In this document: positions 34,709 to 46,400 of the stretch, one piece after another
How the letters are laid out: every line of letters starts with the position of its first letter
How positions within the stretch are numbered: position 1 is the first letter of the stretch
Program-made: the position numbers and the translations under genes
Assembly (NCBI RefSeq): GCF_037975245.1
Contig: NC_092563.1
Location: forward strand, 27,307,960-27,371,959
Direction: 5' to 3'
From: Apostichopus japonicus
Taxonomy: Eukaryota > Echinodermata > Holothuroidea > Aspidochirotida > Stichopodidae
Length of the DNA stretch: 64,000 nt
The notes under the pieces: model-generated
What the model was told of the DNA's origin: nothing
The model's input: only the letters and a program-made list of their open reading frames with translations
Databases searched by the model: none

Positions 34709-35650
34709 CAGGGGCGTATCCAGGGGGGGCGCAACAGGCGTGCGCACCCCCTATTGGCCGTCACCAAAAAAAAAAAGTTTAGCCAAAAATATAAAAAAAT
34801 TGATGACGACCTTTAAGTGAGATGTCGGTGATCGCTCAACCCCCCCCCCCCTCCCGTATGCTTTATATTTTGTTTGCCAGAAAAAGGTTCTGGCGAAGTT
34901 CGGCGGCATAATAGTTTTAGAAACATAGATGGTAATTGTGTTTGTATTATCACTATAAACACTAAGTGACATGCCAGCCATACTAAATTGTGCATTTTGT
35001 GTTCATATTTACTGGAAATGTTGCTTATTATTAAGGTCGAAAAATGGATCACATATGGCCATGGGCGGCGATCCTGGGGGGGAAGGGGGGATATATCCCC
35101 CATGAAAATGGATGGAGGGGATGTAATACACCATATCCCCCCACCAAATGCCAGGGATAAGAATATTTTCATGCCTACATTTATGCATCATTGTTAATGT
35201 ACGGCTCTTTTTTAGCTTCATATCTCGCCTACCATAAACGCAGTGCGATCTTTTCAAATAAAGCGTCTTTATAAAGCAAGAATAGTTGACTGTAGGCTTC
35301 ATTGGCCCTATAACAACAAAATGTATTATTGCGCCCACGGTATTGATATAGTACATATATGCACCCTCGGGAAGTGCCGTTTCTGGCCATCTAGAGGGTT
35401 TGTTAATCCCAAAATTTTCTTGTACGCTTCGCGCCAACTCATGGTGGCGCTAAGCTTAGATAGTCAACAAGGTCATATCCCCCCCCACTCGGAAGTACGG
35501 ATCGCCGCCCATGCATATGGCACCATTTTGCATTTCACCCCTTCTTCGAAAGCAAAAATTGTCCACCCCCTCCCCTTAGACCCATCCCCCAGGACGGCGA
35601 TCATTCATGCCTGACGCCCCCCCTATTGGAAAATCCTGGATATGCCCCTG
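34709..35650. mobile_element. Non-autonomous hAT-like element, 942 bp, itself interrupted
   Basis: TIRs are caggggcgtatccagg at the left and cctggatatgcccctg at the right (15 of 16 complementary). A perfect 8-bp duplication gtccgccc lies at 34,701-34,708 and 35,651-35,658. The ends are nearly identical to those of the outer element, so the two belong to the same or a sister family. It has no transposase. Confidence 0.9.
35060..35513. mobile_element. Innermost hAT-like element, 454 bp
   Basis: Perfect 15-bp TIRs, catgggcggcgatcc at the left and its complement at the right. A perfect 8-bp duplication catatggc lies at 35,052-35,059 and 35,514-35,521. It sits inside the 942-bp element and is too short to encode a transposase. 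Confidence 0.92.
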
Positions 35651-36011
35651 GTCCGCCCCCCCCCCCCGCCGGCAATGATACACCTTTGGATCCACTACAT
35701 GATATTAGCAGGAAATGTGCTCAATTCTCAAATCGCATGCGGAATTTTTTATTTTTAGATTCATTGTATGAGTTACGGTACTAGGGGTGGGGTAACAATT
35801 AGCATTAAGTTCGCGTTGTATAACATTTTATCTCTGGATGAGTGTTGCATCGAAGGACATATGTCTAGTGCAGTTCGGATATAGATCCTGGGCTAATACC
35901 GAAATGCGTCATGTTCCCCGACGACTAAGTCGAGTTCAAGACCAGCCACAATTGGTTTCATAACACAAATTTACAATTGTTTAAGGCGTCCATACATACA
36001 CACGCGCCATG

Positions 36012-36170
36012 ATATACTATATATAGCATATATATATATATAGCATATATATATCTATAGCATATATATATATATAGCATATATATATATATAGCATATA
36101 TATATATATAGCATATATATATATATATATACATATATAGCATATAAATATATATATATATATATATAAA
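36012..36170. repeat. TA-rich microsatellite with atagc interruptions
   Basis: Alternating TA runs broken by atagcatat about every 22 bp, palindromic throughout. It may form a cruciform and is prone to length change. Confidence 0.9.
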
Positions 36171-36302
36171 CATTAGTGAGAGGAAAATGGAAATGTCAAA
36201 AATGGAGTTGTCGGTGTAAGGGGTAGTCTGAGGTGGACGCCCCTTCTCGATCCGTCACTGACTACCCTGTGTATATAACAGGGATCAGTGCTGTAATTAT
36301 GT

Positions 36303-36472
36303 CACTGTTCCTCTTTCTCTTCCTGGTGTCTTGGGGTTTTTCTTCTGTTCTCTCCTTTTTCTCCTTTCTCTCTTTCCTCTTTTTCTTTTCCCTTCTTTCC
36401 TCTCCTTCCTCCTCTTTTTCCCCCTCTTTTTTCCTTTTTTCTTCTCTCTTTTTTTCTCTCTTTTTTTTCTTA
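36303..36472. repeat. Polypyrimidine tract, ~170 bp
   Basis: The + strand is almost purely C and T from about 36,345 to 36,470, with little purine before that. Long mirror-like C/T tracts can form triplex DNA. The open frames across it, on both strands, are low-complexity artefacts. Confidence 0.88.
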
Positions 36473-36528
36473 CCTGGGGGGGGGCGCGTGCCCCCACACC
36501 CCCCCCTGGATACGCGCCTGGTATGTCA

Positions 36529-37810
36529 ATTGCCCACGATTTGATACTGAGAGCCTACCATAAAGACCTAGCTAGCTCAGTTATACTTTACAACAGAGGT
36601 CATAAATATTTCATTAGCTGTTTTCATTTTCAAGGAGAGTATAGTGGATTGTAAATGGACTATGTATGTACCCAAAGCTTATAGTTTTACTGTAAGGTGA
36701 CTGCCAGGCTTTGGTTTCTGAGGTTAGCTTGAGAGACAGATAGGTTAGGGGTATGATAAACAGTACAGTAGAAGCCAAAGTAGCTCACTGGTAATGTGAT
36801 GTGATGTGAAAAGTGGATTTGGTCACTCAAGGCTGCATAAGACCCACTAGTAGCAGCTCCTTATGACCAAGTTTCAATAATGTACAATGTATGATGAGAG
36901 GGATGATGAAACCTATTCAACCATACTCTTGTCCTTTATATTCATTTTTTTTTTGTAATCTCATGAACAGGCATTTTGGTTAATGGTTTGTCTGAACTAC
37001 TGTAACTGAACTAACTGAATCAGCTGCGTGGTGACTAAACAGCCCCTTCCAGACAAGGAACATTGCAACTTTTTCTCTTCTTATAACTTCCTTTTGCCAC
37101 AGTTTGGTCCATGTGCAAGATAAGGTGTCACCTGTATTGGGGGTCTTTCAGGGAATTCTGGGGTCCAAACCCGACAACTGAAGTTGATGTGACAAACTAC
37201 AGGATAAAGCTTGCTTAACTGGTATAACACACAATATGGTCATAGAGGCTCCCATACTATGTCTAGTTTGCTTAGTACATAATTACATACAGTTTGCTTA
37301 GCCTGGGAAGTTGCTACAGACTTGCTTGGCACATTCACCAGCTAAAACTTATAAAAAAAATGTGTTAATCCTGCATTTTTTGCTTCTGCTCAAAGCTAAG
37401 CTGGTTGACTATAGGCCTAGAGCTACTACAATCCCTATTCCTTGGAAATTTAAACAAAATGAAATGTTCATGGTCCATTAACTTAATTTCAACATTTCAT
37501 CCCTGCAATACATGTTCACCTGTTATAACATAGCCACACTGCAAGCATAGGCTATACACATGCATATGATGACTTAACACATTGTTATTGTTTGCACTGT
37601 GTGAATATAAACTGTATGAAAAGGCCTGAAGTAGCTGATGGTCACTGAGTGTGTTGTGAGTATGGCCAAGGTCATACTAATGCAGAGGTGTTATTACCTT
37701 GGAGGTCAGTTAAGTGATCAGCTGAAAGAGGGCAAAGATTCTACAGGGATATGTTCTCTGTGCTACATATGGCATGGAGAGAAACCTATTTGTGTTCGAA
37801 GACATACACC
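36529..37810 (+). other. Core sequence without recognised features
   Basis: AT-rich DNA between the two transposon nests. No coding exon, RNA gene or repeat is supported. A short frame at 37,638-37,829 has no recognisable domain. Confidence 0.6.
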
Positions 37811-38994
37811 CATAGCTCCCAACTCTTGAGAAGGCAAATGCGGGTCCATGCCACGAATCGCCGTCCTGGGGGAGGGTTATAAGGGGAGGGGGTGTCCCCC
37901 ATTTTGAATTCTTTTGTCACCCAATATTTTCTGAGAAATATGCATTTTTTTGTGTGTAACATCAATAAATTGAATAGTAGGTGATAATTCATTCTTCCCG
38001 TGGCATGAAAATGTTCGCTGCTCACCCCAATGAAAAGAAATATAGGCTAATTTGTGGTTCAAATGATGCTGTAAAGGAGGTTTTATACTCTATTATGCTG
38101 GTGACATCCCTATGTTCCGACGTCTCTATGTTCCGCCGTCTCTATGTTCCGACAAATTGTTTGGACTCTAATTTTTTTGACCCAAATTTTTTCGGACCCA
38201 ATTTTTTTTGGGAGACTCAATATTTTTTGTCCCCCATTTTTCGGACCAAATTTTTTGGGGGGACTTAATTTTTTGGGCCCCAAATTTTTTGGGACCCAAT
38301 TTTTTTGGGGGGGACTCAATTTTTTTGGACCAACAATTTTTCTGACCTACCTTTTTGGGGACACAATTTTTTGGACGCACCAAATTTTTTTCAGGAAAAA
38401 AAGGGCCCAAAGTTTGTTATGACCCAAATAGTGCTTGTGACCGAAAATTGCTTGTGACCCGAAATTTAATTGTTTGTACTCAAACTTTTTGGGACCAAAA
38501 TCAGTTTGGTCAAAAAAAATTTTGGTCCGAAAAAAGTTGGTCCGAAAACATGTTGGTGTCAAAAATTTTGGTCCAAAAAAAAATTGGTCATAAAAATATG
38601 TTGGTCTAAAATAATTTTGGTCCGAAAAAAGTTGGTCCGAAAACATGTTGGTCAACAATTTTGGTCCAAAAAATTGAGTCCGAAAAAATTTGGGTAAAAA
38701 AAATTAGAGTCCAAAAAAATTGTTGGAACATAGAGACGTCGGAACATAGAGATGTCGGAACATAGAGATGTCGGAACATAGAGACGTCGGAACATAGAGA
38801 CGTCGGAACATAGAGATGTAACCATTATGCTAAATGCTAAAGAAATGATGGTTGCTAAGTCAAAATTTGATGCAATTTTTTTATGTATACTTGACAATGA
38901 CAATGCGGGTTTTTCGGACACTTGCGCGGGTCAGCGGGTTTGGGTGTTAGAATGCGGGTCCAACCCGCGAAATGAGGGTCAGTTGGGAGCTCTG
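37811..38994. mobile_element. Possible TIR element hosting the foldback element
   Basis: The left end catagctcccaact is matched by agttgggagctctg at 38,981-38,994, and atgcgggtcca lies just inside both ends in opposite orientation. Imperfect flanks catacacc (37,803) and catctacc (38,997) agree in 6 of 8 bases. Interior apart from the foldback insertion is about 460 bp, with no transposase. Confidence 0.5.
38100..38823. mobile_element. Foldback-type element, 724 bp
   Basis: The ends are ggtgacatccctatg and the complement of ggttacatctctatg. Each is followed inward by 16-bp iterations containing ctatgttccgacgt, three at the left and six at the right. The interior is built of G/C-poor phrases such as ggacccaattttttt, arranged so the left half is largely complementary to the right half. 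A perfect 8-bp duplication attatgct lies at 38,092-38,099 and 38,824-38,831. Long inverted ends with internal tandem units and an 8-bp duplication fit foldback elements, some of which are Mutator-related; the class is inferred. Confidence 0.82.
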
Positions 38995-40129
38995 TACATC
39001 TACCCTGAATGCACTCAAATGGACTGTTTTAGTCACTATGACAGCATCGATCTTCACAAATGCAGTTATTACTGCTCACTTAAGCCAAGTAGGGTGCACA
39101 CAAATCATTCCTACGCCCATTTATGACATATATGCAACTATAATTCAAAGAGTATAATTCAAAGATAGCATGGAATTAGCCGCGCATTTAGCTCACTGAT
39201 ATAGACCACCTCATCCCATGTTTTCCCAAGTATTGACCTTAACTTTTCAGTATTTTGCAAGGTATACCAAGTTTGTGTAATGCCAATTTAAGACCAGTTT
39301 CCTACTCACGCATTGAAAAGACTAGCTAGGTACCCTCAACGTTTTCTTTTTCCGAATTTCCATCAGTGTTTTCCAATAGTGGATGAGATAACTTTGTATA
39401 TACTTTGATGCACCCTGCACACATTACTCAACAGTGTAACTGGTTCTAATACTAATGTGTGTTCCTGTAATATACATGCATTGCTTCAATACAATGAATT
39501 TCAAACATAACTCTCAAATGAACTGGTATATGATAAAAACAATTTCAGAAAGAAGTCAAAGATATGTGTACATGTTAACTTTTCAGTATTTTGCAAGGTA
39601 TACCAAGTTTGTTGTAATGCCAATTAAAGACCAGTTTCCTACTCACGCATTGAAAAGACCAGCTAGGTAACCTCACCGTTTACTTTTTCAGAATTCCATC
39701 AGTGTTTTCCAAAAGGGATGAGATAACTTAGCATATACTTTAATGCACCCTTCATTATTCAAAATTATGATTGTACCTTTAAAATAGACACAGTAGTAAT
39801 GCAGTTTATATAGGTTTCATGATATCTTGACAAAATAAGAAATTCATGTCAGTGATTAAAACTGTGAGCTGTCTGCACACATACCTCAATAGGGGGACTG
39901 GTTCTAATACTAATGTGTGTTTCTGTAATATGTATGCATTGCTTGAATACAATGAATTTCAAAAATAACTCTCAAATGTACTGGTATATGATAAAAACAA
40001 TTTCAGAAAGAATTCAAAGATATGTGTACATGAGATAACTTTGTATATACTTTGATGCACCCTTCAATATGCAAAAGTTATTGTATCCTTAAATTAGATC
40101 CAGTAGTAATATAGTTTTAAAAGCGTTCC
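38995..40129 (+). other. Core, right part, with local duplications
   Basis: AT-rich and non-coding. Most of it from 39,241 consists of two imperfect copies of a composite segment (listed separately). Confidence 0.65.
39241..40032 (+). repeat. Two pairs of direct repeats forming an interleaved duplication
   Basis: Pair one: 39,241-39,330 and 39,577-39,667 (aacttttcagtattttgcaa to agctagg). Pair two: 39,439-39,574 and 39,897-40,032, 136 bp each (actggttctaatactaat to tatgtgtacatg). The gataactt...atatacttt..tgcaccct motif recurs at about 39,386, 39,721 and 40,034. Confidence 0.85.
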
Positions 40130-40436
40130 TGTTCCCACAGACTTTTACCTCATATTTCAGACAAGAAACAGCACACCTTATATCAATCTTGATCTACAGT
40201 ATAGTGTGTGGGGGCACTGATTTTTATATTGGAGAATTGTTTTAACTTTGGAGTCCTTTTATGTGAATATTGGAAGTGGCAACTCAAGGTAGTTTCTATG
40301 TCTGAACTTGAATATGTGTTTTTTATTGAAAACAAGTCTTTGAATTAATATTTTTCAGCCTTTACATCTTATCTCAGACAAGAAACTAGTCAACCTACAT
40401 AAATCTTGGTAAACAGTATAGTGTGTGGGGGTACTA
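40130..40436 (+). repeat. Degenerate ~200-bp tandem repeat, right edge of core
   Basis: Two diverged copies of the family at 31,855-32,290, same orientation. The second is cut by the start of satellite array 2 just after gtgtgtgggggtacta. Confidence 0.75.
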
Positions 40437-43400
40437 GCAATAGCTCTAACCTACATATAGCTGCTTTCCCAGTTTCCCCTTCCAGCAACCCCCCCCCCCC
40501 TTATTGCCCCACATGATGGCTACACCCACATATAGGTGGAGCCTGTAAAAGTTGGACAAGATCATTTTCTACACTGATGTATTTGAGATTAAGCAGTTCA
40601 TCAATTTGGAATGACATCAAAACTTTGAAACGGTGAAAATAAGATGGTCAAAAATTAATATTAGACTGTTCATTAAATTCTCACACACATTATGGGGACC
40701 CTAATAGTTGGAAAAAAAAACTTCTACTTTACATTTAATATACATCACCTTAATCTATGCTGTTGGAAATGGTAAAAAAATCTTTCTCAAACAATAGGAG
40801 AAAGCCATAACAGTGTACATCCCTATTTTCTCTATGATATATCAAATTGTATGAATACAGCACATGCAACAGCATATATATTCTGATTAGGGCTTTCCAA
40901 TCATCCCCACCCCTCATTCCCACTCAACTAGCGAAATGACATCAAAACATTATTTATACATAATATCACATTATTAGGGCGTTATGGAGGTCTGACCCTG
41001 TATACGGTACCTGATTCCATAGTAACCCACACCACTTGCCACATGCAATGATCTAGATAGAGTGATAGTGTACAAACTGTAATTTTCAGGACATATCAAA
41101 CTTTACGTAGCAGGTAGAAAAGCAAATAGACGACCAATAGGGCAGCCAAGTCAATTGGACACCCCCCACCCCTCCCCTACCCTCCATCCCATTCAACAAG
41201 GATGAATACACATAAAATCCTATGCTTTCAAATATTTGATCCTAATGATAGCTCTAACCTACATATAGCTGCTTTCCCAGTTTCCCCCTCCAGCAACCCC
41301 CCCCCCCCTCCCTTTTGCCCAACATTATGGTTCCACATATGGGTGGAGCCTGTAAAAGTTGGACAAGATCATTTTCTACACTGATGCATTTGAGATTAAG
41401 CAGTTCATCAATTTGGAATGACATCAAAACTTTGAAACGGTGAAAATAAGATGGTCAAAAATTAATATTAGACTGTTCATTAATTCTCACACACATTGGG
41501 ACCCTGATAGTTGAAAAAAAAAACCCTTTGACATTACATTTAATATACATCACCTTAATGTATGCTGTTGGAAATGGTGAAAAAATCTTTCTCAAACAAT
41601 AGGAGAAAGCCATAACAGTGTACATCCCTATTTTCTCTATGATATATCAAATTGTATGAATACAGCACATGCAACAGCATATATTCTGATTAGGGCTTTC
41701 CAATCATCCCCACCCCTCATTCCCACTCAACTAGTGGAATGACATCAAAACATTATTTATACATAATATCACATTATTAGGGCGTTATGAGGGTCTGACC
41801 CTGTATACGGTACCTGATTCCATAGTAACTCACACCACTTGCCCCATGCAATGATCTAGATAGAGTGATAGTGTACAAACTGTAATTTTCAGGACATATC
41901 AAACTTTACGTAGCAGGTAGAAAAGCAAATAGACGACCAATAGGGCAGCCAAGTCAATTGGACACCCCCCACCCCTCCCCTACCCTCCATCCCATTCAAC
42001 AAGGATGAATACACATAAAATCCTATGCTTTCAAATATTTGATCCTAATGATAGCTCTAACCTACATATAGCTGCTTTCCCAGTTTCCCCCTCCAGCAAC
42101 CCCCCCCCCCCCTCCCTTTTGCCCAACATTATGGTTCCACATATGGGTGGAGCCTGTAAAAGTTGGACAAGATCATTTTCTACACTGATGCATTTGAGAT
42201 TAAGCAGTTCATCAACTTGGAATGACATCAAAACTTTGAAACGGTGAAAATAAGATGGTCAAAAATTAATATTAGACTGTTCATTAAATTCTCACACACA
42301 TTATGGGGACCCTAATAGTTGGGAAAAAACCTTCTACTTTACATTTAATATACATCACCTTAATCTATGCTGTTGGAAATGGTAAAAAAAATCTTTCTCA
42401 AACAATAGGAGAAAGCCATAACAGTGTACATCCCTATTTTCTCTATGATATATCAAATTGTATGAATACAGCACATGCAACAGCATATATATTCTGATTA
42501 GGGCTTTCCAATCATCCCCACCCCTCATTCCCACTCAACTAGTGAAATGACATCAAAACATTATTTATACATAATATCACATTATTAGGGCGTTATGGAG
42601 GTCTGACCCTGTATACGGTACCTGATTCCATAGTAACCCACACCACTTGCCACATGCAATGATCTAGATAGAGTGATAGTGTACAAACTGTAATTTTCAG
42701 GACATATCAAACTTTACGTAGCAGGTAGAAAAGCAAATAGACGACCAATAGGGCAGCCAAGTCAATTGGACACCCCCCACCCCTCCCCTACCCTCCATCC
42801 CATTCAACAAGGATGAATACACATAAAATCCTATGCTTTCAAATATTTGATCCTAATGATAGCTCTAACCTACATATAGCTGCTTTCCCAGTTTCCCCCT
42901 CCAGCAACCCCCCCCCCCCTCCCTTTTGCCCAACATTATGGTTCCACATATGGGTGGAGCCTGTAAAAGTTGGACAAGATCATTTTCTACACTGATGCAT
43001 TTGAGATTAAGCAGTTCATCAATTTGGAATGACATCAAAACTTTGAAACGGTGAAAATAAGATGGTCAAAAATTAATATTAGACTGTTCATTAATTCTCA
43101 CACACATTGGGACCCTGATAGTTGAAAAAAAAAACCTTTGACATTACATTTAATATACATCACCTTAATGTATGCTGTTGGAAATGGTAAAAAAATCTTT
43201 CTCAAACAATAGGAGAAAGCCATAACAGTGTACATCCCTATTTTCTCTATGATATATCAAATTGTATGAATACAGCACATGCAACAGCATATATATTCTG
43301 ATTAGGGCTTTCCAATCATCCCCACCCCTCATTCCCACTTAACTAGTGAAATGACATCAAAACATTATTTATACATAATATCACATTATTAGGGCGTTAT

Positions 43401-46400
43401 GGAGGTCTGACCCTGTATACGGTACCTGATTCCATAGTAACCCACACCACTTGCCACATGCAATGATCTAGATAGAGTGATAGTGTACAAACTGTAATTT
43501 TCAGGACATATCAAACTTTACGTAGCAGGTAGAAAAGCAAATAGACGACCAATAGAGCAGCCAAGTCAATTGGACACCCCCCACCCCTCCCCGACCCTCC
43601 ATCCCATTCAACAAGGATGAATACACATAAAATCCTATGCTTTCAAATATTTGATCCTAATGATAGCTCTAACCTACATATAGCTGCTTTCCCAGTTTCC
43701 CCCTCCAGCAACCCCCCCCCCCTCCCTTTTGCCCAACATTATGGTTCCACATATGGGTGGAGCTTGTAAAAGTTGGACAAGATCATTTTCTACACTGATG
43801 CATTTGAGATTAAGCAGTTCATCAATTTGGAATGACATCAAAACTTTGAAACGGTGAAAATAAGATGGTCAAAAATTAATATTAGACTGTTCAGTAATTC
43901 TCACACACATTATGGGGACCCTAATAGTTGAAAAAAAAACCCTTTGACATTACATCTAATATACATCACCTTAATCTATGCTGTTGGAAATGGTAAAAAA
44001 AATCTTTCTCAAACAATAGGAGAAAGCCATAACAGTGTACATCCCTATTTTCTCTATGATATATCAAATTGTATGAATACAGCACATGCAACAGCATATA
44101 TATTCTGATTAGGGCTTTCCAATCATCCCCACCCCTCATTCCCACTCAACTAGTGAAATGACATCAAAACATTATTTATACATAATATCACATTATTAGG
44201 GCGTTATGGAGGTCTGACCCTGTATACGGTACCTGATTCCATAGTAACTCACACCACTTGCCCCATGCAATGATCTAGATAGAGTGATAGTGTACAAACT
44301 GTAATTTTCAGGACATATCAAACTTTACGTAACAGGTAGAAAAGCAAATAGACGACCAATAGGGCAGCCAAGTCAATTGGACACCCCCCACCCCTCCCCT
44401 ACCCTCCATCCCATTCAACAAGGATGAATACACATAAAATCCTATGCTTTCAAATATTTGATCCTAATGATAGCTCTACATATAGCTGCTTTCCCAGTTT
44501 CCCCCTCCAGCAACCCCCCCCTCCCTTTTGCCCAACATTATGGTTCCACATATGGGTGGAGCCTGTAAAAGTTGGACAAGATCATTTTCTACACTGATGC
44601 ATTTGAGATTAAGCAGTTCATCAATTTGGAATGACATCAAAACTTTGAAACGGTGAAAATAAGATGGTCAAAAATTAATATTAGACTGTTCATTAATTCT
44701 CACACACATTATGGGGACCCTAATAGTTGAAAAAAAAAAAAAAACCTTTGACATTACATTTAATATACATCACCTTAATCTATGCTGTTGGAAATGGTAA
44801 AAAAATCTTTCTCAAACAATAGGAGAAAGCCATAACAGTGTACATCCCTATTTTCTCTATGATATATCAAATTGTATGAATACAGCACATGCAACAGCAT
44901 ATATATTCTGATTAGGGCTTTCCAATCATCCCCACCCCTCATTCCCACTCAACTAGTGAAATGACATCAAAACATTATTTATACATAATATCACATTATT
45001 AGGGCGTTATGGAGGTCTGACCCTGTATACGGTACCTGATTCCATAGTAACTCACACCACTTGCCCCATGCAATGATCTAGATAGAGTGATAGTGTACAA
45101 ACTGTAATTTTCAGGACATATCAAACTTTACGTAGCAGGTAGAAAAGCAAATAGACGACCAATAGGGCAGCCAAGTCAATTGGACACCCCCCACCCCTCC
45201 CCTACCCTCCATCCCATTCAACAAGGATGAATACACATAAAATCCTATGCTTTCAAATATTTGATCCTAATGATAGCTCTAACCTACATATAGCTGCTTT
45301 CCCAGTTTCCCCCTCCAGCAACCCCCCCCCCTCCCTTTTGCCCAACATTATGGTTCCACATATGGGTGGAGCCTGTAAAAGTTGGACAAGATCATTTTCT
45401 ACACTGATGCATTTGAGATTAAGCAGTTCATCAATTTGGAATGACATCAAAACTTTGAAACGGTGAAAATAAGATGGTCAAAAATTAATATTAGACTGTT
45501 CATTAATTCTCACACACATTGGGACCCTGATAGTTGAAAAAAAAAACCTTTGACATTACATCTAATATACATCACCTTAATGTATGCTGTTGGAAATGGT
45601 AAAAAAATCTTTCTCAAACAATAGGAGAAAGCCATAACAGTGTACATCCCTATTTTCTCTATGATATATCAAATTGTATGAATACAGCACATGCAACAGC
45701 ATATATATTCTGATTAGGGCTTTCCAATCATCCCCACCCCTCATTCCCACTTAACTAGTGAAATGACATCAAAACATTATTTATACATAATATCACATTA
45801 TTAGGGCGTTATGGAGGTCTGACCCTGTATACGGTACCTGATTCCATAGTAACCCACACCACTTGCCACATGCAATGATCTAGATAGAGTGATAGTGTAC
45901 AAACTGTAATTTTCAGGACATATCAAACTTTACGTAGCAGGTAGAAAAGCAAATAGACGACCAATAGAGCAGCCAAGTCAATTGGACACCCCCCACCCCT
46001 CCCCGACCCTCCATCCCATTCAAGAAGGATGAATACACATAAAATCCTATGCTTTCAAATATTTGATCCTAATGATAGCTCTAACCTACATATAGCTGCT
46101 TTCCCAGTTTCCCCCTCCAGCAACCCCCCCCCCCTCCCTTTTGCCCAACATTATGGTTCCACATATGGGTGGAGCCTGTAAAAGTTGGACAAGATCATTT
46201 TCTACACTGATGCATTTGAGATTAAGCAGTTCATCAATTTGGAATGACATCAAAACTTTGAAACGGTGAAAATAAGATGGTCAAAAATTAATATTAGACT
46301 GTTCATTAATTCTCACACACATTGGGACCCTGATAGTTGAAAAAAAAAACCTTTGACATTACATCTAATATACATCACCTTAATGTATGCTGTTGGAAAT

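Larger units (their letters stand above)
33096..36520. mobile_element. Outer TIR element (hAT-like) with nested insertions
   Basis: The left end reads caggg at 33,096, interrupted by an insertion, and resumes as caggggcgtatccagg at 33,749. The right end is cctggatacgcgcctg at 36,505-36,520, matching the left end in 15 of 16 positions. The 5-bp flank gtatg occurs at 33,091-33,095 and 36,521-36,525. The 8-bp duplication usual for hAT is not seen, so pairing of these ends is less certain than for the inner elements. No transposase frame is seen. Confidence 0.55.

Noticed and set aside
33749-35650. Pairing the caggggcgtatccagg end at 33,749 with the right end at 35,650
   Set aside because: The 8-bp duplication gtccgccc pairs the 35,650 end with the 34,709 end instead. 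The flanks of 33,749 do not match.
36233-36654. Open frames of ~105 codons across the C/T-rich tract
   Set aside because: They consist of Leu, Phe and Ser runs from a polypyrimidine tract and have no flanking gene structure.
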